From: Oceaniferula spumae
Lineage (GTDB): Bacteria > Verrucomicrobiota > Verrucomicrobiia > Verrucomicrobiales > Akkermansiaceae
Direction: 5' to 3'
DNA length: 64,000 nt
NCBI RefSeq assembly: GCF_042849255.1
Contig: NZ_AP026866.1
Span: 2,604,001 to 2,668,000 of the forward strand
This document shows, in pieces, positions 15,229-22,745 of the stretch. Below the pieces are notes generated by a model. That model worked only from the letters and a program-made list of their open reading frames with translations, had not been told where the DNA came from and made no database searches. Every line of letters starts with the position of its first letter. Positions within the stretch are counted from its first letter, which is position 1. Made by a program: the position numbers and the translations under genes.

Positions 15229-16419
15229 ATGAACACAAAAAGCTACGCCATCGTCACTGCCTCCTACTGGGGGTTTACCCTCACTGACGGAGCATTGCGC
15301 ATGCTGGTGCTGTTGCACTTCCATGCGCTTGGTTACTCGCCTGTTAGTCTGGCATTTCTGTTTTTGCTCTACGAGTTCTGTGGAGTGCTGACAAACCTGT
15401 TAGGCGGCTGGCTTGGATCGCGGACGGGATTGAAATTCACCCTCTACGCCGGCCTGACACTTCAAGTTCTGGCATTGGTGATGCTTTCCCTGATGAACCC
15501 AGCCTGGGCCACCGCCCTCTCGGTGAGTTACGTAATGACATCACAGGCCCTCTCAGGCATTGCCAAGGATCTCACCAAGATGAGTTCGAAGAGTGCAGTG
15601 AAATTACTCGTCGCGGATCAGAGTGGGGCGTTGTTCAAGTGGGTGTCTATTTTAACCGGATCAAAAAACGCGCTGAAGGGTGTCGGCTTTCTGTTAGGGG
15701 GAGTTTTGCTGACATGGCTTGGCTTCCAAGGCGCACTGTGGGCGATGGCTGGAGGTCTTGCTTTAGTGCTATTGGCCTCGCTCATTTACCTGAAACAGGA
15801 CATGGGCAAGACCAAGCAAAAGGTGAAATTCAACCAGCTGTTTTCCAAAAGCCGGGAGATCAACTGGCTGTCGGCAGCCCGACTGTTCCTCTTTGCTTCG
15901 CGCGACGTCTGGTTTGTGGTGGCCCTGCCTGTATTCCTCAAAGAAAGCCTCGGCTGGAGCTTTAACCAAGTCGGTTCCTTCATGGCCGCTTGGGTAATCG
16001 GTTACGGTTTCGTGCAGGCAGCGGCACCAAAGTTTGTCAGGAAAACAGATCCTAACCAAGCGGCGGTCACCTGGGCGGGAATTCTGGCCATCACCACGGC
16101 CGCTCTCGCGGTAGCCATCATGCTGGACTTCCACCCTGTTGCCTCACTTCTCAGCGGTTTGGCCCTGTTCGGTATCGTGTTTGCAGTCAATTCGGCGGTG
16201 CATTCCTATCTGATTCTGAACTTCACCAACGATGATGAAGTCGCGCTGAATGTCGGTTTTTACTACATGGGAAATGCGTGGGGTCGGTTGCTCGGAACCT
16301 TGCTTTCCGGTGTTATGTTCCTAGTCGGCGGCCTAACCGCTTGCTTATGGACCAGCGCTGCGATGGTCGTGCTAGCGACATTGCTAACGGTTCCCTTGCG
16401 AAAGGACTCTACTCCTTAG
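15229..16419 (+). CDS. arsJ: Organoarsenical efflux permease ArsJ (MFS family)
   Basis: A 396-residue major facilitator with about 11-12 transmembrane helices. The N-terminus YAIVTASYWGFTLTDGALRM and the segment SGIAKDLTKMSSKSAVKLL (about 106-124) are characteristic of ArsJ. It exports 1-arseno-3-phosphoglycerate made by the adjacent GAPDH; the product then breaks down outside to arsenate, giving arsenate resistance without reduction. No arsC, arsB or acr3 gene is in the window. Start at the ATG 10 bp after the REP-like repeat. Confidence 0.9.
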   Translation: MNTKSYAIVTASYWGFTLTDGALRMLVLLHFHALGYSPVSLAFLFLLYEFCGVLTNLLGGWLGSRTGLKFTLYAGLTLQVLALVMLSLMNPAWATALSVSYVMTSQALSGIAKDLTKMSSKSAVKLLVADQSGALFKWVSILTGSKNALKGVGFLLGGVLLTWLGFQGALWAMAGGLALVLLASLIYLKQDMGKTKQKVKFNQLFSKSREINWLSAARLFLFASRDVWFVVALPVFLKESLGWSFNQVGSFMAAWVIGYGFVQAAAPKFVRKTDPNQAAVTWAGILAITTAALAVAIMLDFHPVASLLSGLALFGIVFAVNSAVHSYLILNFTNDDEVALNVGFYYMGNAWGRLLGTLLSGVMFLVGGLTACLWTSAAMVVLATLLTVPLRKDSTP

Positions 16420-16420
16420 A

Positions 16421-16454
16421 TCAAGAAGCCGTGATTCACACCACGGCTTCTTGA
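16421..16454 (+). terminator. Stem-loop after arsJ
   Basis: TCAAGAAGCCGTG at 16421-16433 and CACGGCTTCTTGA at 16442-16454 form a perfect 13-bp stem with an 8-nt loop, between the convergent arsJ and PEP-CTERM genes. No T-run follows, so it may be a bidirectional or Rho-aided end. Confidence 0.6.
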
Positions 16455-16477
16455 AATCGTGCACCGATCAACCGCTG

Positions 16478-17287
16478 TTAGCGATTGCGACGCATCAACA
16501 GGCAGCCTATTCCCATGAATGCCAAGATGGATGTGCTTGGCTCAGGCACGCCTGAGGTGGCATTGAAGTTATCAAACGCGAATCCGCGTGGAGGACCACC
16601 AGTTTGCTGAATACCCACGTATGCGACGCCCTGAGACAGACCGTCAAAGCTGAACGTCCAAGGTCTTCCGTCCAGAGTGTTCCCGGCGGATTCTCCAAGA
16701 CCTGCCGGGCTGATCTGTGAAGCGATCACGTTTCCCAAACCATCGTAAGCGCGAACTGTGTATCGCTCTACATCCCCATTGCTGGAGTCGATATCCCAAA
16801 GCTCTCCGGACAAGCTAGTTGGCAAAACTCCCGTGTATGTAACAAGAAATTGCCCTGTTGTTATATTCTGATTGGTCTCGTTCCCCGTTTGCCCGGTTAG
16901 AGCAGATGAGTATCCTCTTTGGGTCCGGATAAACCATGCTCCACCCTGACCATCCGCGATGTTATTCCCATTGGTGTCGGTTCTATCAACGTCGGTTGAA
17001 CCTAGACTGGTGTAGGCGAAAGTCCGATCCTGAGTATTGTTCTGATTGGGCTTCTGACGCTGTTCGAAGACCACAGCCGCAACATTCACTGACGTAGTAA
17101 ATGGATTTCCCGTATCGGCGAGAAAGCCAAAGCTGGCCGTGGTCCCTCCGTCCTGATAAGTCGGTTGACCCCTCTGGTTATCTGTAGGTGTCCCGCCCCC
17201 AGGGAGCGATTCAAAAGTTATCACAGCTCCGTTTACTGGCAGACACCCTAAACCGGCGACTGCTATCATTGTTTGTATTGTTTTCAT
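16478..17287 (-). CDS. PEP-CTERM sorting-domain protein
   Basis: A 269-residue exported protein. Signal peptide at residues 1-20 (MKTIQTMIAVAGLGCLPVNG). The middle is rich in Asn, Gly, Thr and beta strands, with no enzyme motif. The C-terminus has VPEPSTSILAFMGIG, a short hydrophobic helix and a terminal RRNR, the tripartite PEP-CTERM signal recognised by exosortase. Such proteins are anchored to or secreted at the surface, often with exopolysaccharide. Sequence similarity to the other PEP-CTERM proteins in this window is limited to the tail. Confidence 0.88.
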   Translation of the reverse strand: MKTIQTMIAVAGLGCLPVNGAVITFESLPGGGTPTDNQRGQPTYQDGGTTASFGFLADTGNPFTTSVNVAAVVFEQRQKPNQNNTQDRTFAYTSLGSTDVDRTDTNGNNIADGQGGAWFIRTQRGYSSALTGQTGNETNQNITTGQFLVTYTGVLPTSLSGELWDIDSSNGDVERYTVRAYDGLGNVIASQISPAGLGESAGNTLDGRPWTFSFDGLSQGVAYVGIQQTGGPPRGFAFDNFNATSGVPEPSTSILAFMGIGCLLMRRNR

Positions 17288-17496
17288 GTTGTAGTGTATT
17301 CGTTTTCATACACTCAAACAACAAGCAGCAATCAGGGGATCCATATATTAAGGGGTTGCTTAGCACTCAATCAACACATTTCTAAAAGGAAATTGTAGTT
17401 GTGTTTGAATTTAAAATTACGAGCACAGGCGATGTCAGCTTGGGTCCAACGGCCCTTACACCCTGACTTTGGTAACGACTTATGAGGCAGGATTGA

Positions 17497-17545
17497 CATT
17501 AAAAAATACCCTCGAAGGATGTTAGATGGAGCGGGTAGCGAGAAT
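17497..17545 (-). repeat. Degenerate copy of tRNA-Gly 3' end plus its terminator
   Basis: TGGAGCGGGTAGCGAGAAT at 17527-17545 is identical to the tRNA-Gly 3' end at 17745-17763, and the bases before it (17497-17526) resemble the tRNA terminator hairpin. A third, inverted, imperfect copy (GAGTTCTCATCTCGCTACCC) lies at about 17658-17677. In the gap 17288-17744 there are also small hairpins (AAAAATCC-TACTCC-GGATTTTT near 17577, CATCGTG-ATA-CACGATG near 17610) but no gene. Confidence 0.7.
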
Positions 17546-17711
17546 GCCTTCGCCCACTTAGGCTGTGCTGAATTGTAAAAATCCTACTCCGGATTTTTAA
17601 CCGAAGGATACATCGTGATACACGATGACTGTGCGCTCGAACTCGTGCCTCCGGAGGAGTTCTCATCTCGCTACCCTGAGAATTGATAGCGGTTTTCGTA
17701 TCGAGATCCGG

Positions 17712-17742
17712 ACACAAAAAAAAACACCCTCAGAGGGTGTTG
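17712..17742 (-). terminator. Terminator of tRNA-Gly
   Basis: On the minus strand AACACCCTC-TGAGGGTGTT forms an 8-9 bp stem followed by nine T residues (plus strand 17715-17724 is an A-run). It starts 3 bp past the tRNA CCA end. Confidence 0.88.
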
Positions 17743-17744
17743 AA

Positions 17745-17818
17745 TGGAGCGGGTAGCGAGAATCGAACTCGCATGATCAGCTTGGAAGGCTGGAGCTTTA
17801 CCATTAAGCTATACCCGC
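17745..17818 (-). tRNA. tRNA-Gly (anticodon TCC)
   Basis: A 74-nt cloverleaf on the minus strand. Acceptor GCGGGTA pairs with TACCCGC, the D arm is AGCTTAATGGTAAAGCT, and the anticodon loop CTTCCAA carries TCC, reading GGA/GGG. The T arm is GCGAG-TTCGATT-CTCGC. CCA is encoded at the 3' end after discriminator T. It is a lone tRNA gene with its own terminator and a scar-like copy of its 3' end about 200 bp downstream. Confidence 0.95.
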
Positions 17819-17900
17819 TTTGTTTGTGGATCCAGAGCGATTTTCTCCGGCACGGGCGTTAGTTAAAACACCAACAGCCGATTGACAACCTAAAATCGCG

Positions 17901-18539
17901 TCAAAACGCCGGCTCAGAGACAAAAGTCATGCGTTGTCCTGTGACTGGATGGCTAAAAGTTAGTTCACATGCATGGAGTTTCATCTGCCCGGGGCCAGTG
18001 CCGTTGCCGTAGAAGGGGTCACCGACGATGGGAATACCGAGCCCTTTTTCGTGCGCCGCATGTAGCCGCAGCTGATGGGTGCGTCCAGTGACAGGAGTAA
18101 ACGAAATCCTCGTCAGTCCGTTTTCGATCCCGATCTTTTCCCAATGAGTGGTGCCCATCTTGCCATGCACTTCATCGTAAATCTGGATTGGGCGGTTATC
18201 GACATCCAGCCTGAACGGAAGCTCGATGGTTCCGCTATCAGCTTCTAACACACCTTCCAGTAGAGCTACATATCGTTTTTCAGTCTCACGTTCATGGAAC
18301 TGTCTCGAGAGCTCACGATGAGCCTCTGCCGTCAATGCCACCACCATCAAACCGGAGGTATCCATGTCCAACCTGTGTGCTGCAGGTTGCTCAATACAGT
18401 CTGGAAACATCTGACGTACACGGTGTGCCACGCTGTCGATTTTTTCCGGCCCCCTGCCTGGCACGGAAAGCATCCCCGCCTCCTTGTTCACCACCACAAA
18501 GCAGTCATCGGTGTGAAGAATTTCAAGTAGAGGAGTCAT
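17901..18539 (-). CDS. RluA-family RNA pseudouridine synthase
   Basis: Converts uridine to pseudouridine in rRNA or tRNA. About 212 residues from the Met at 18539 (MTPLLEILHTDD); an ATG at 18566 adds nine residues. Family motifs: VVVNKEAGMLSVPGRG, catalytic Asp in AAHRLDMDTSGLMV (Asp at about 58), KRYVALLEG, and TGRTHQLRLHAAH near the C-terminus. There is no S4 domain, so it is nearer the short RluA/TruC type than RluC/RluD. The exact target site cannot be read from the sequence. Confidence 0.93.
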   Translation of the reverse strand: MTPLLEILHTDDCFVVVNKEAGMLSVPGRGPEKIDSVAHRVRQMFPDCIEQPAAHRLDMDTSGLMVVALTAEAHRELSRQFHERETEKRYVALLEGVLEADSGTIELPFRLDVDNRPIQIYDEVHGKMGTTHWEKIGIENGLTRISFTPVTGRTHQLRLHAAHEKGLGIPIVGDPFYGNGTGPGQMKLHACELTFSHPVTGQRMTFVSEPAF

Positions 18540-18649
18540 GGTCTGAACCGGGATCACTGGACGCATGCAGTCATACTGTCAAGACTCTGCATCCTCAATA
18601 CAAACTGCTGACTTGAAGACACACCAAATCTGTGTGAAGTTAGGAAACT

Positions 18650-19108
18650 ATGAAAGAAGATCTCATTCACCTTTGCGAAGACCTCGAAAATAATTTCGAC
18701 CAGAAGCTCACCAACTACGATGAACGACTGGAGAGATTGGAAAAGGAAATGTCCGAGCGTGTCCAGCACCTGCAAGGTAAGTATCCCGACGATCAGGATG
18801 TCGCCGAGCTTGGCCAGCTGACCATCGGTCTGCGTCGCACCCAGCGACTTCTCAGAGGTAAACTGGAAGCGATCCGTGACGATGGAGGAGACCTCCTGTC
18901 CGAGCTGGAAGCTGAGCTCAAGGAGCGCATGCCCGGCATCCGCAAGAGCATCGAGAAAAGTGACACCTACGAGCAAGCGGTGTTAGAAATCCAGCGCGAG
19001 TCCCACAGTGGCTCCAAGAAACTGGGCGACTTCTTCCGTGGCCTGCTGATGTGGCGTGAAACACCCGAGGAGCACATCGCTGCTAAAAACTCGGACAACG
19101 ACCGCTAA
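18650..19108 (+). CDS. Coiled-coil protein of unknown function
   Basis: A 152-residue, strongly charged, wholly helical protein with heptad-like segments (for example FDQKLTNYDERLERLEKEMS at about 17-36). No signal or membrane segment. No named family recognised. It is the first of four same-strand genes (this, DUF4202, adenylate-kinase-like, YHS) with gaps of 36-70 bp. It may form a dimeric or fibre-like cytosolic partner, but that is only inferred from composition. Confidence 0.75.
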   Translation: MKEDLIHLCEDLENNFDQKLTNYDERLERLEKEMSERVQHLQGKYPDDQDVAELGQLTIGLRRTQRLLRGKLEAIRDDGGDLLSELEAELKERMPGIRKSIEKSDTYEQAVLEIQRESHSGSKKLGDFFRGLLMWRETPEEHIAAKNSDNDR

Positions 19109-19171
19109 ATACAGTCGCAATCGATCAAAATGGTCATTGCTTGATTGCCAATCGTTCCTCAGGATTGCGGT

Positions 19172-19753
19172 ATGAATGACCAGCTTGAGCGCGCCTTCGA
19201 TTTATTTGATCAAAGCAATGCAGAGGACCCCAATCACATCGTGGTGGATGGGGAGAATCGGCCCAAGGAACTGGTCTTCGCAGAGCGACTGACCAAGGCC
19301 GTTCTGGAGCTTGACCCGGACGCCAGCGAACCGCTTCAGCTCGCTTCCCGCTGCCAGCACATTCGTCGCTGGGAGGTGCCGCGTGACACCCAGCCCATGG
19401 GTCGCGCTGGATATTTGAAATGGCGTGAGGGCCTGAAGAAATTCCACGCAGAAACCTCAGCCAAGATTCTGCGTGAGGTCGGCTATCCGGAAGATACCAT
19501 CGCACGTGTGCAGGAACTCAATCAGAAAAAGAACCTAAAATCTGATCCCGACTGCCAAACGCTCGAAGACGCGCTTTGCCTTGTCTTTCTCCAATATCAA
19601 TTTGATGACCTCATCGCCGATACCGAAGCCGACAAGATGGTCAACATTGTGCAAAAGACCTGGGCGAAGATGAGCGACCGCGGACATCAGGCTGCCCAAG
19701 AACTGCAGTATTCAGAGGCCGCGACTGAAGTGCTCACCAAAGCACTGGCCTAA
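19172..19753 (+). CDS. DUF4202 family protein
   Basis: About 193 residues from MNDQLERAFDLFDQ. Matches the DUF4202 layout: a short N-terminal helix, then ELVFAERLTKAVLELDPDAS, SRCQHIRRWEVPRDTQPMGR (about 68-87), an HD-like CQH-RW pattern, and GYLKWREGLKKFHAE. The C-terminal half has LEDALCLVFLQYQFDDLIAD. The family is widespread but uncharacterised; the H-RW/D pattern recalls HD-type helical hydrolases, an inference only. A TTG at 19145 would add nine residues. Located between the coiled-coil gene and the adenylate-kinase-like gene. Confidence 0.85.
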   Translation: MNDQLERAFDLFDQSNAEDPNHIVVDGENRPKELVFAERLTKAVLELDPDASEPLQLASRCQHIRRWEVPRDTQPMGRAGYLKWREGLKKFHAETSAKILREVGYPEDTIARVQELNQKKNLKSDPDCQTLEDALCLVFLQYQFDDLIADTEADKMVNIVQKTWAKMSDRGHQAAQELQYSEAATEVLTKALA

Positions 19754-19822
19754 GGCAGCATGTCACATCTCTGAGATGTAATAACCTCGACTAGATCCCC
19801 TCTTTTCTCTAACCACAAGCCC

Positions 19823-21019
19823 GTGAGCACGCCTGATTCCACCCACAAAAAGAGCCCTGACCTGGAAGTCAAAGACGCCCAGCTGATCTTTAACTCCGTC
19901 TGGGACGGATTAGAGGCTGAACGCGGCCGTGAAAACATGCGCTTTCCCAAGGAGATTATCCTGCTGGGTGGTGCGCCCGGCTCCGGTAAGGGAACGAACA
20001 CGGCTTACATTTGCAAAGTACGCGACATCACAGCCCCTCCCATCGTGGTCAGCTCCCTGCTCGATACTCCTGCCATGGAAGCGCTGAAAGCGGGAGGAAA
20101 CATGGTGGGCGACCGCGAAGTCGTCGATATTCTCTTCCGCGGAATGCTTGATCCCATTTACCGCGAGGGCGTTGTGTTAGACGGCTTCCCACGGACGACC
20201 GTGCAGGTGGAGTGTATTAAAATGCTCTACGATAAAATGGTCAGCCTGCGCCGTGCCTACCAGGACACACCGCTCAAGGTTCATTTCAAGCAGCCGATTT
20301 ACCACATCATGGTGCTCTTCGTGGACGAGGCAGAAAGTATCGCCCGTCAGCTCAAACGCGGACGTGAAGTCATCGCCCACAACGAAGAAGTCAAACGCAC
20401 CGGCACCGGTGAACTTTTGGAAGAGCGCCCCACCGATACCAATGAAGACCTGGCGCGCAACCGCTACCGCACGTTCAAGGAGAAAACCTACGATGCCTTG
20501 GTCTCGCTGAAACAGATCTTCCATTACCACTTCATCAACGCCCAGCTGCCACTCGAAGAGGTGCAGCAGAAAATTCTCAAGGAGCTGGAGTATCAAAGCT
20601 CACTGGAGCTTGATCCCCGCACCTACGATGTGCTGCGCAACCTTCCGGAGGCCGCTCAGATCGTCAAACACGCGCGACGTGACCTGGTTTATCGCATCGA
20701 TCGCTACCGCCTCGAGCACCCGAATCTGTTCGATGAAGTAGTCACCTTCATTGAGGAAAAAATCATCCCGATTGTAAAACCACACGCCATCTCAGGCATG
20801 GCCCACATTAACTCTGAGGACGATTTACTCGAAGACCCGCTGGCGCTTGCCATGCTGATTGATGTCTTCTCCGAGCGTGGATTCTTCGCCTCCGTGGACA
20901 TTCACCGGGTAGAGGTTCCTGATCATTTTGATGTTGAGACGGGTCATATTTCCTGCCGTGAGAAGCGCGTGTTCCGCATCGCCATCCGCTTCAAGGGCTC
21001 TGAAATCCGGCGCGGTTAG
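19823..21019 (+). CDS. Adenylate-kinase-like protein with a C-terminal extension
   Basis: A 398-residue protein starting at GTG. Residues ~40-250 are adenylate-kinase-like: P-loop LLGGAPGSGKGTNT (about 48-61), an AMP-site GDREVVDILFRGML, DGFPRTTVQVE (about 118-128) and an LVRRKGR-equivalent AESIARQLKRGREV, with TDTNEDLARNRYRTFKE in the lid/return region. The last ~150 residues (from about 250) form a separate helical domain that ordinary adenylate kinases (~215 residues) lack. It should bind ATP and a nucleoside monophosphate; the exact acceptor is unknown. The GTG has no clear Shine-Dalgarno sequence. Confidence 0.82.
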   Translation: MSTPDSTHKKSPDLEVKDAQLIFNSVWDGLEAERGRENMRFPKEIILLGGAPGSGKGTNTAYICKVRDITAPPIVVSSLLDTPAMEALKAGGNMVGDREVVDILFRGMLDPIYREGVVLDGFPRTTVQVECIKMLYDKMVSLRRAYQDTPLKVHFKQPIYHIMVLFVDEAESIARQLKRGREVIAHNEEVKRTGTGELLEERPTDTNEDLARNRYRTFKEKTYDALVSLKQIFHYHFINAQLPLEEVQQKILKELEYQSSLELDPRTYDVLRNLPEAAQIVKHARRDLVYRIDRYRLEHPNLFDEVVTFIEEKIIPIVKPHAISGMAHINSEDDLLEDPLALAMLIDVFSERGFFASVDIHRVEVPDHFDVETGHISCREKRVFRIAIRFKGSEIRRG

Positions 21020-21055
21020 ATGGAATAATCCAGTCGGTCAGGACTCCCACCTGAC

Positions 21056-21571
21056 ATGAGATCAAAGTATGTTTCACCCATAGCCGCCGCTCTGCTGGCC
21101 ACGGTTTCGCTCGCCTGCACCAAATCTGCCAGCGGCACCAAGGTGACGGTGGAAAAATCACTGGTCAATACCTCCGGCGTCACTCAGATCGCGATCAATG
21201 GCTTTGATCCGGTTGCCTTTTTCACTGAAGGAAAAGCGGTTCATGGAGAACCTGAAATTACCTCCACCCACGAAGGTGCGGTCTACATGTTCGCCTCCCA
21301 CGAGCATAAAGAGAGCTTTAACAAAGAACCGGGAAAATACCTGCCTCAGTATGGCGGTTTCTCCGCCCTGGCAGCTTCCTACGGCTCACTGTTGCCCGTC
21401 GATATCAGCACGTGGAAAGTCCGCGACGGCAAACTCTACCTCGATTTAAACCCCGAGTATGCCGATGATTTCCATGCTGACTTCGCCAGCAATGTCGAAA
21501 AAGCCGACGCCCAATGGCCGAAGCTGATCGAGAAAAACAAAGAGCTGAATGCCGCCAACGTGAGTGAGTAA
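21056..21571 (+). CDS. YHS-domain lipoprotein
   Basis: A 171-residue exported protein with a lipobox (TVSLAC, Cys at about 21). The YHS-like core has INGFDPVAFFTEGKAVHG (about 47-64) and MFASHEHKESFNKEPGKYLPQYGGF (about 79-103), the pattern of YHS proteins with a conserved Y-GGF. YHS domains are thought to bind metal; many sit in the periplasm. It closes the four-gene run that includes the adenylate-kinase-like gene. Confidence 0.86.
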   Translation: MRSKYVSPIAAALLATVSLACTKSASGTKVTVEKSLVNTSGVTQIAINGFDPVAFFTEGKAVHGEPEITSTHEGAVYMFASHEHKESFNKEPGKYLPQYGGFSALAASYGSLLPVDISTWKVRDGKLYLDLNPEYADDFHADFASNVEKADAQWPKLIEKNKELNAANVSE

Positions 21572-21590
21572 TTTGGACTGCGGCGACAGG

Positions 21591-21744
21591 GACTAGCGGC
21601 GGGGTCAATCCCCAGGAGCCTGATCGTCTAGAGCATCAAGTTCCGGAGGAACGACAGAGGTTCGGCGCATCAAGCTTCTATCGTTCCTCCGGAACTTGAT
21701 CATACGGTGAACGTATTCTCCTGGGGTTTCACCCCGCGCTAGTC
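21591..21744. repeat. Nested inverted-repeat element
   Basis: An inner perfect 20-bp inverted repeat (ATCAAGTTCCGGAGGAACGA at 21635-21654, its complement at 21681-21700) lies inside an outer imperfect one (GACTAGCGGCGGGG...CCCCAGGAG at 21591-21618 with CTCCTGGGG...CCCCGCGCTAGTC at 21718-21744). It accounts for most of the gap 21572-21913 between the convergent YHS and DUF547 genes; nothing else is seen there. Confidence 0.8.
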
Positions 21745-21913
21745 TCTTTCGCACCTCCGGCGCTGGTGTCTGCGCTCCGAACCCCAGCTACTGTCTACTT
21801 ACCACTGACCACCAACCACCAAAAAAAGTAACCCCCGGATTCGCCTTGGCGCATGAAAACACTGTGACGAACCCGGAGGACAACAACCGCACAATAACAT
21901 GTGCTAACCCGCT

Positions 21914-22633
21914 TTATCGGGCTTCGTTCAACGACCAGTCATAGTCTTGATAACTAATCTTGCCGCTGATCTTTTCACGGCGGTATTTGTTGATGTAGTC
22001 ATCAACATCGCCGAAATCTTCTTTATACCAGTCAAAGATACTCGAGAGCATCACTTTGTCGCCTGAAACTTTCACACCTCTTGGCGAATTGATAAAATCT
22101 TTGGTCAACTTGTCTAGTGACCGACCCAGAGTGTTGCCGTGGAATGCTTTATTCAGCAAGGGCGGACAGGATTCGCTGGCACAGTTGAGTGCGAAATGAA
22201 TGCGCGGCTCTTTGAATTTTTTCCTGATGATGTCGTTCTCCAGATGGGAAAAACTCATCTCACGGCCGGAGACTTTAATATCGTAGCGTTTGAAAAAGAA
22301 GGTCTTCACATCCTTGATGCTTTTCATCGGATAGTTATCGATGACTGCCCGCAGTATCCACGCATTGTAGGCGTTCAGGTGGAAGGCTAGCTTGGCATTG
22401 TAGTCGCCGGCGGGAGCGTATTTGGCAATGGCATCCGTCACGCCATGAAGCTTTTGCACATCTGCCGCGTTTGCTTTCCATTCCTTGTATTTCACACCTT
22501 GTGGAGTGACGTATTTGCGTAGCAGGCCATCATAATCACTGTACCAATCAGCCATGGCAAGTGTGCTTGAGACAGCGGTAAAAAGAGCGATCAACATCGA
22601 TCGTTTCAAAAGTTTTGGGGGTAGCAGCTTCAT
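21914..22633 (-). CDS. DUF547 exported protein
   Basis: About 239 residues from MKLLPPKLLKRSM, with a signal peptide up to about ALA-MADWYSDYD. DUF547 signatures: FHLNAYNAWILRAVIDNYPM (about 83-102) and HFALNCASESCPPLLN (about 147-162), containing the conserved NAYNA and C-A-S-C-P elements. The family is common in aquatic bacteria and plants but has no assigned activity. An ATG at 22651 would add six residues. Runs tail-to-tail with the YHS gene across the nested repeat. Confidence 0.88.
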   Translation of the reverse strand: MKLLPPKLLKRSMLIALFTAVSSTLAMADWYSDYDGLLRKYVTPQGVKYKEWKANAADVQKLHGVTDAIAKYAPAGDYNAKLAFHLNAYNAWILRAVIDNYPMKSIKDVKTFFFKRYDIKVSGREMSFSHLENDIIRKKFKEPRIHFALNCASESCPPLLNKAFHGNTLGRSLDKLTKDFINSPRGVKVSGDKVMLSSIFDWYKEDFGDVDDYINKYRREKISGKISYQDYDWSLNEAR

Positions 22634-22745
22634 GATATGTATGAGTCGCACAGTCGTGCTTTATTCCGTATTTCTCAACCGATGTTTTTGATCGGCCATC
22701 ACATGGATTTTTTTGGGGCTTGCAAAAAAACATCACCCGCTTCGT

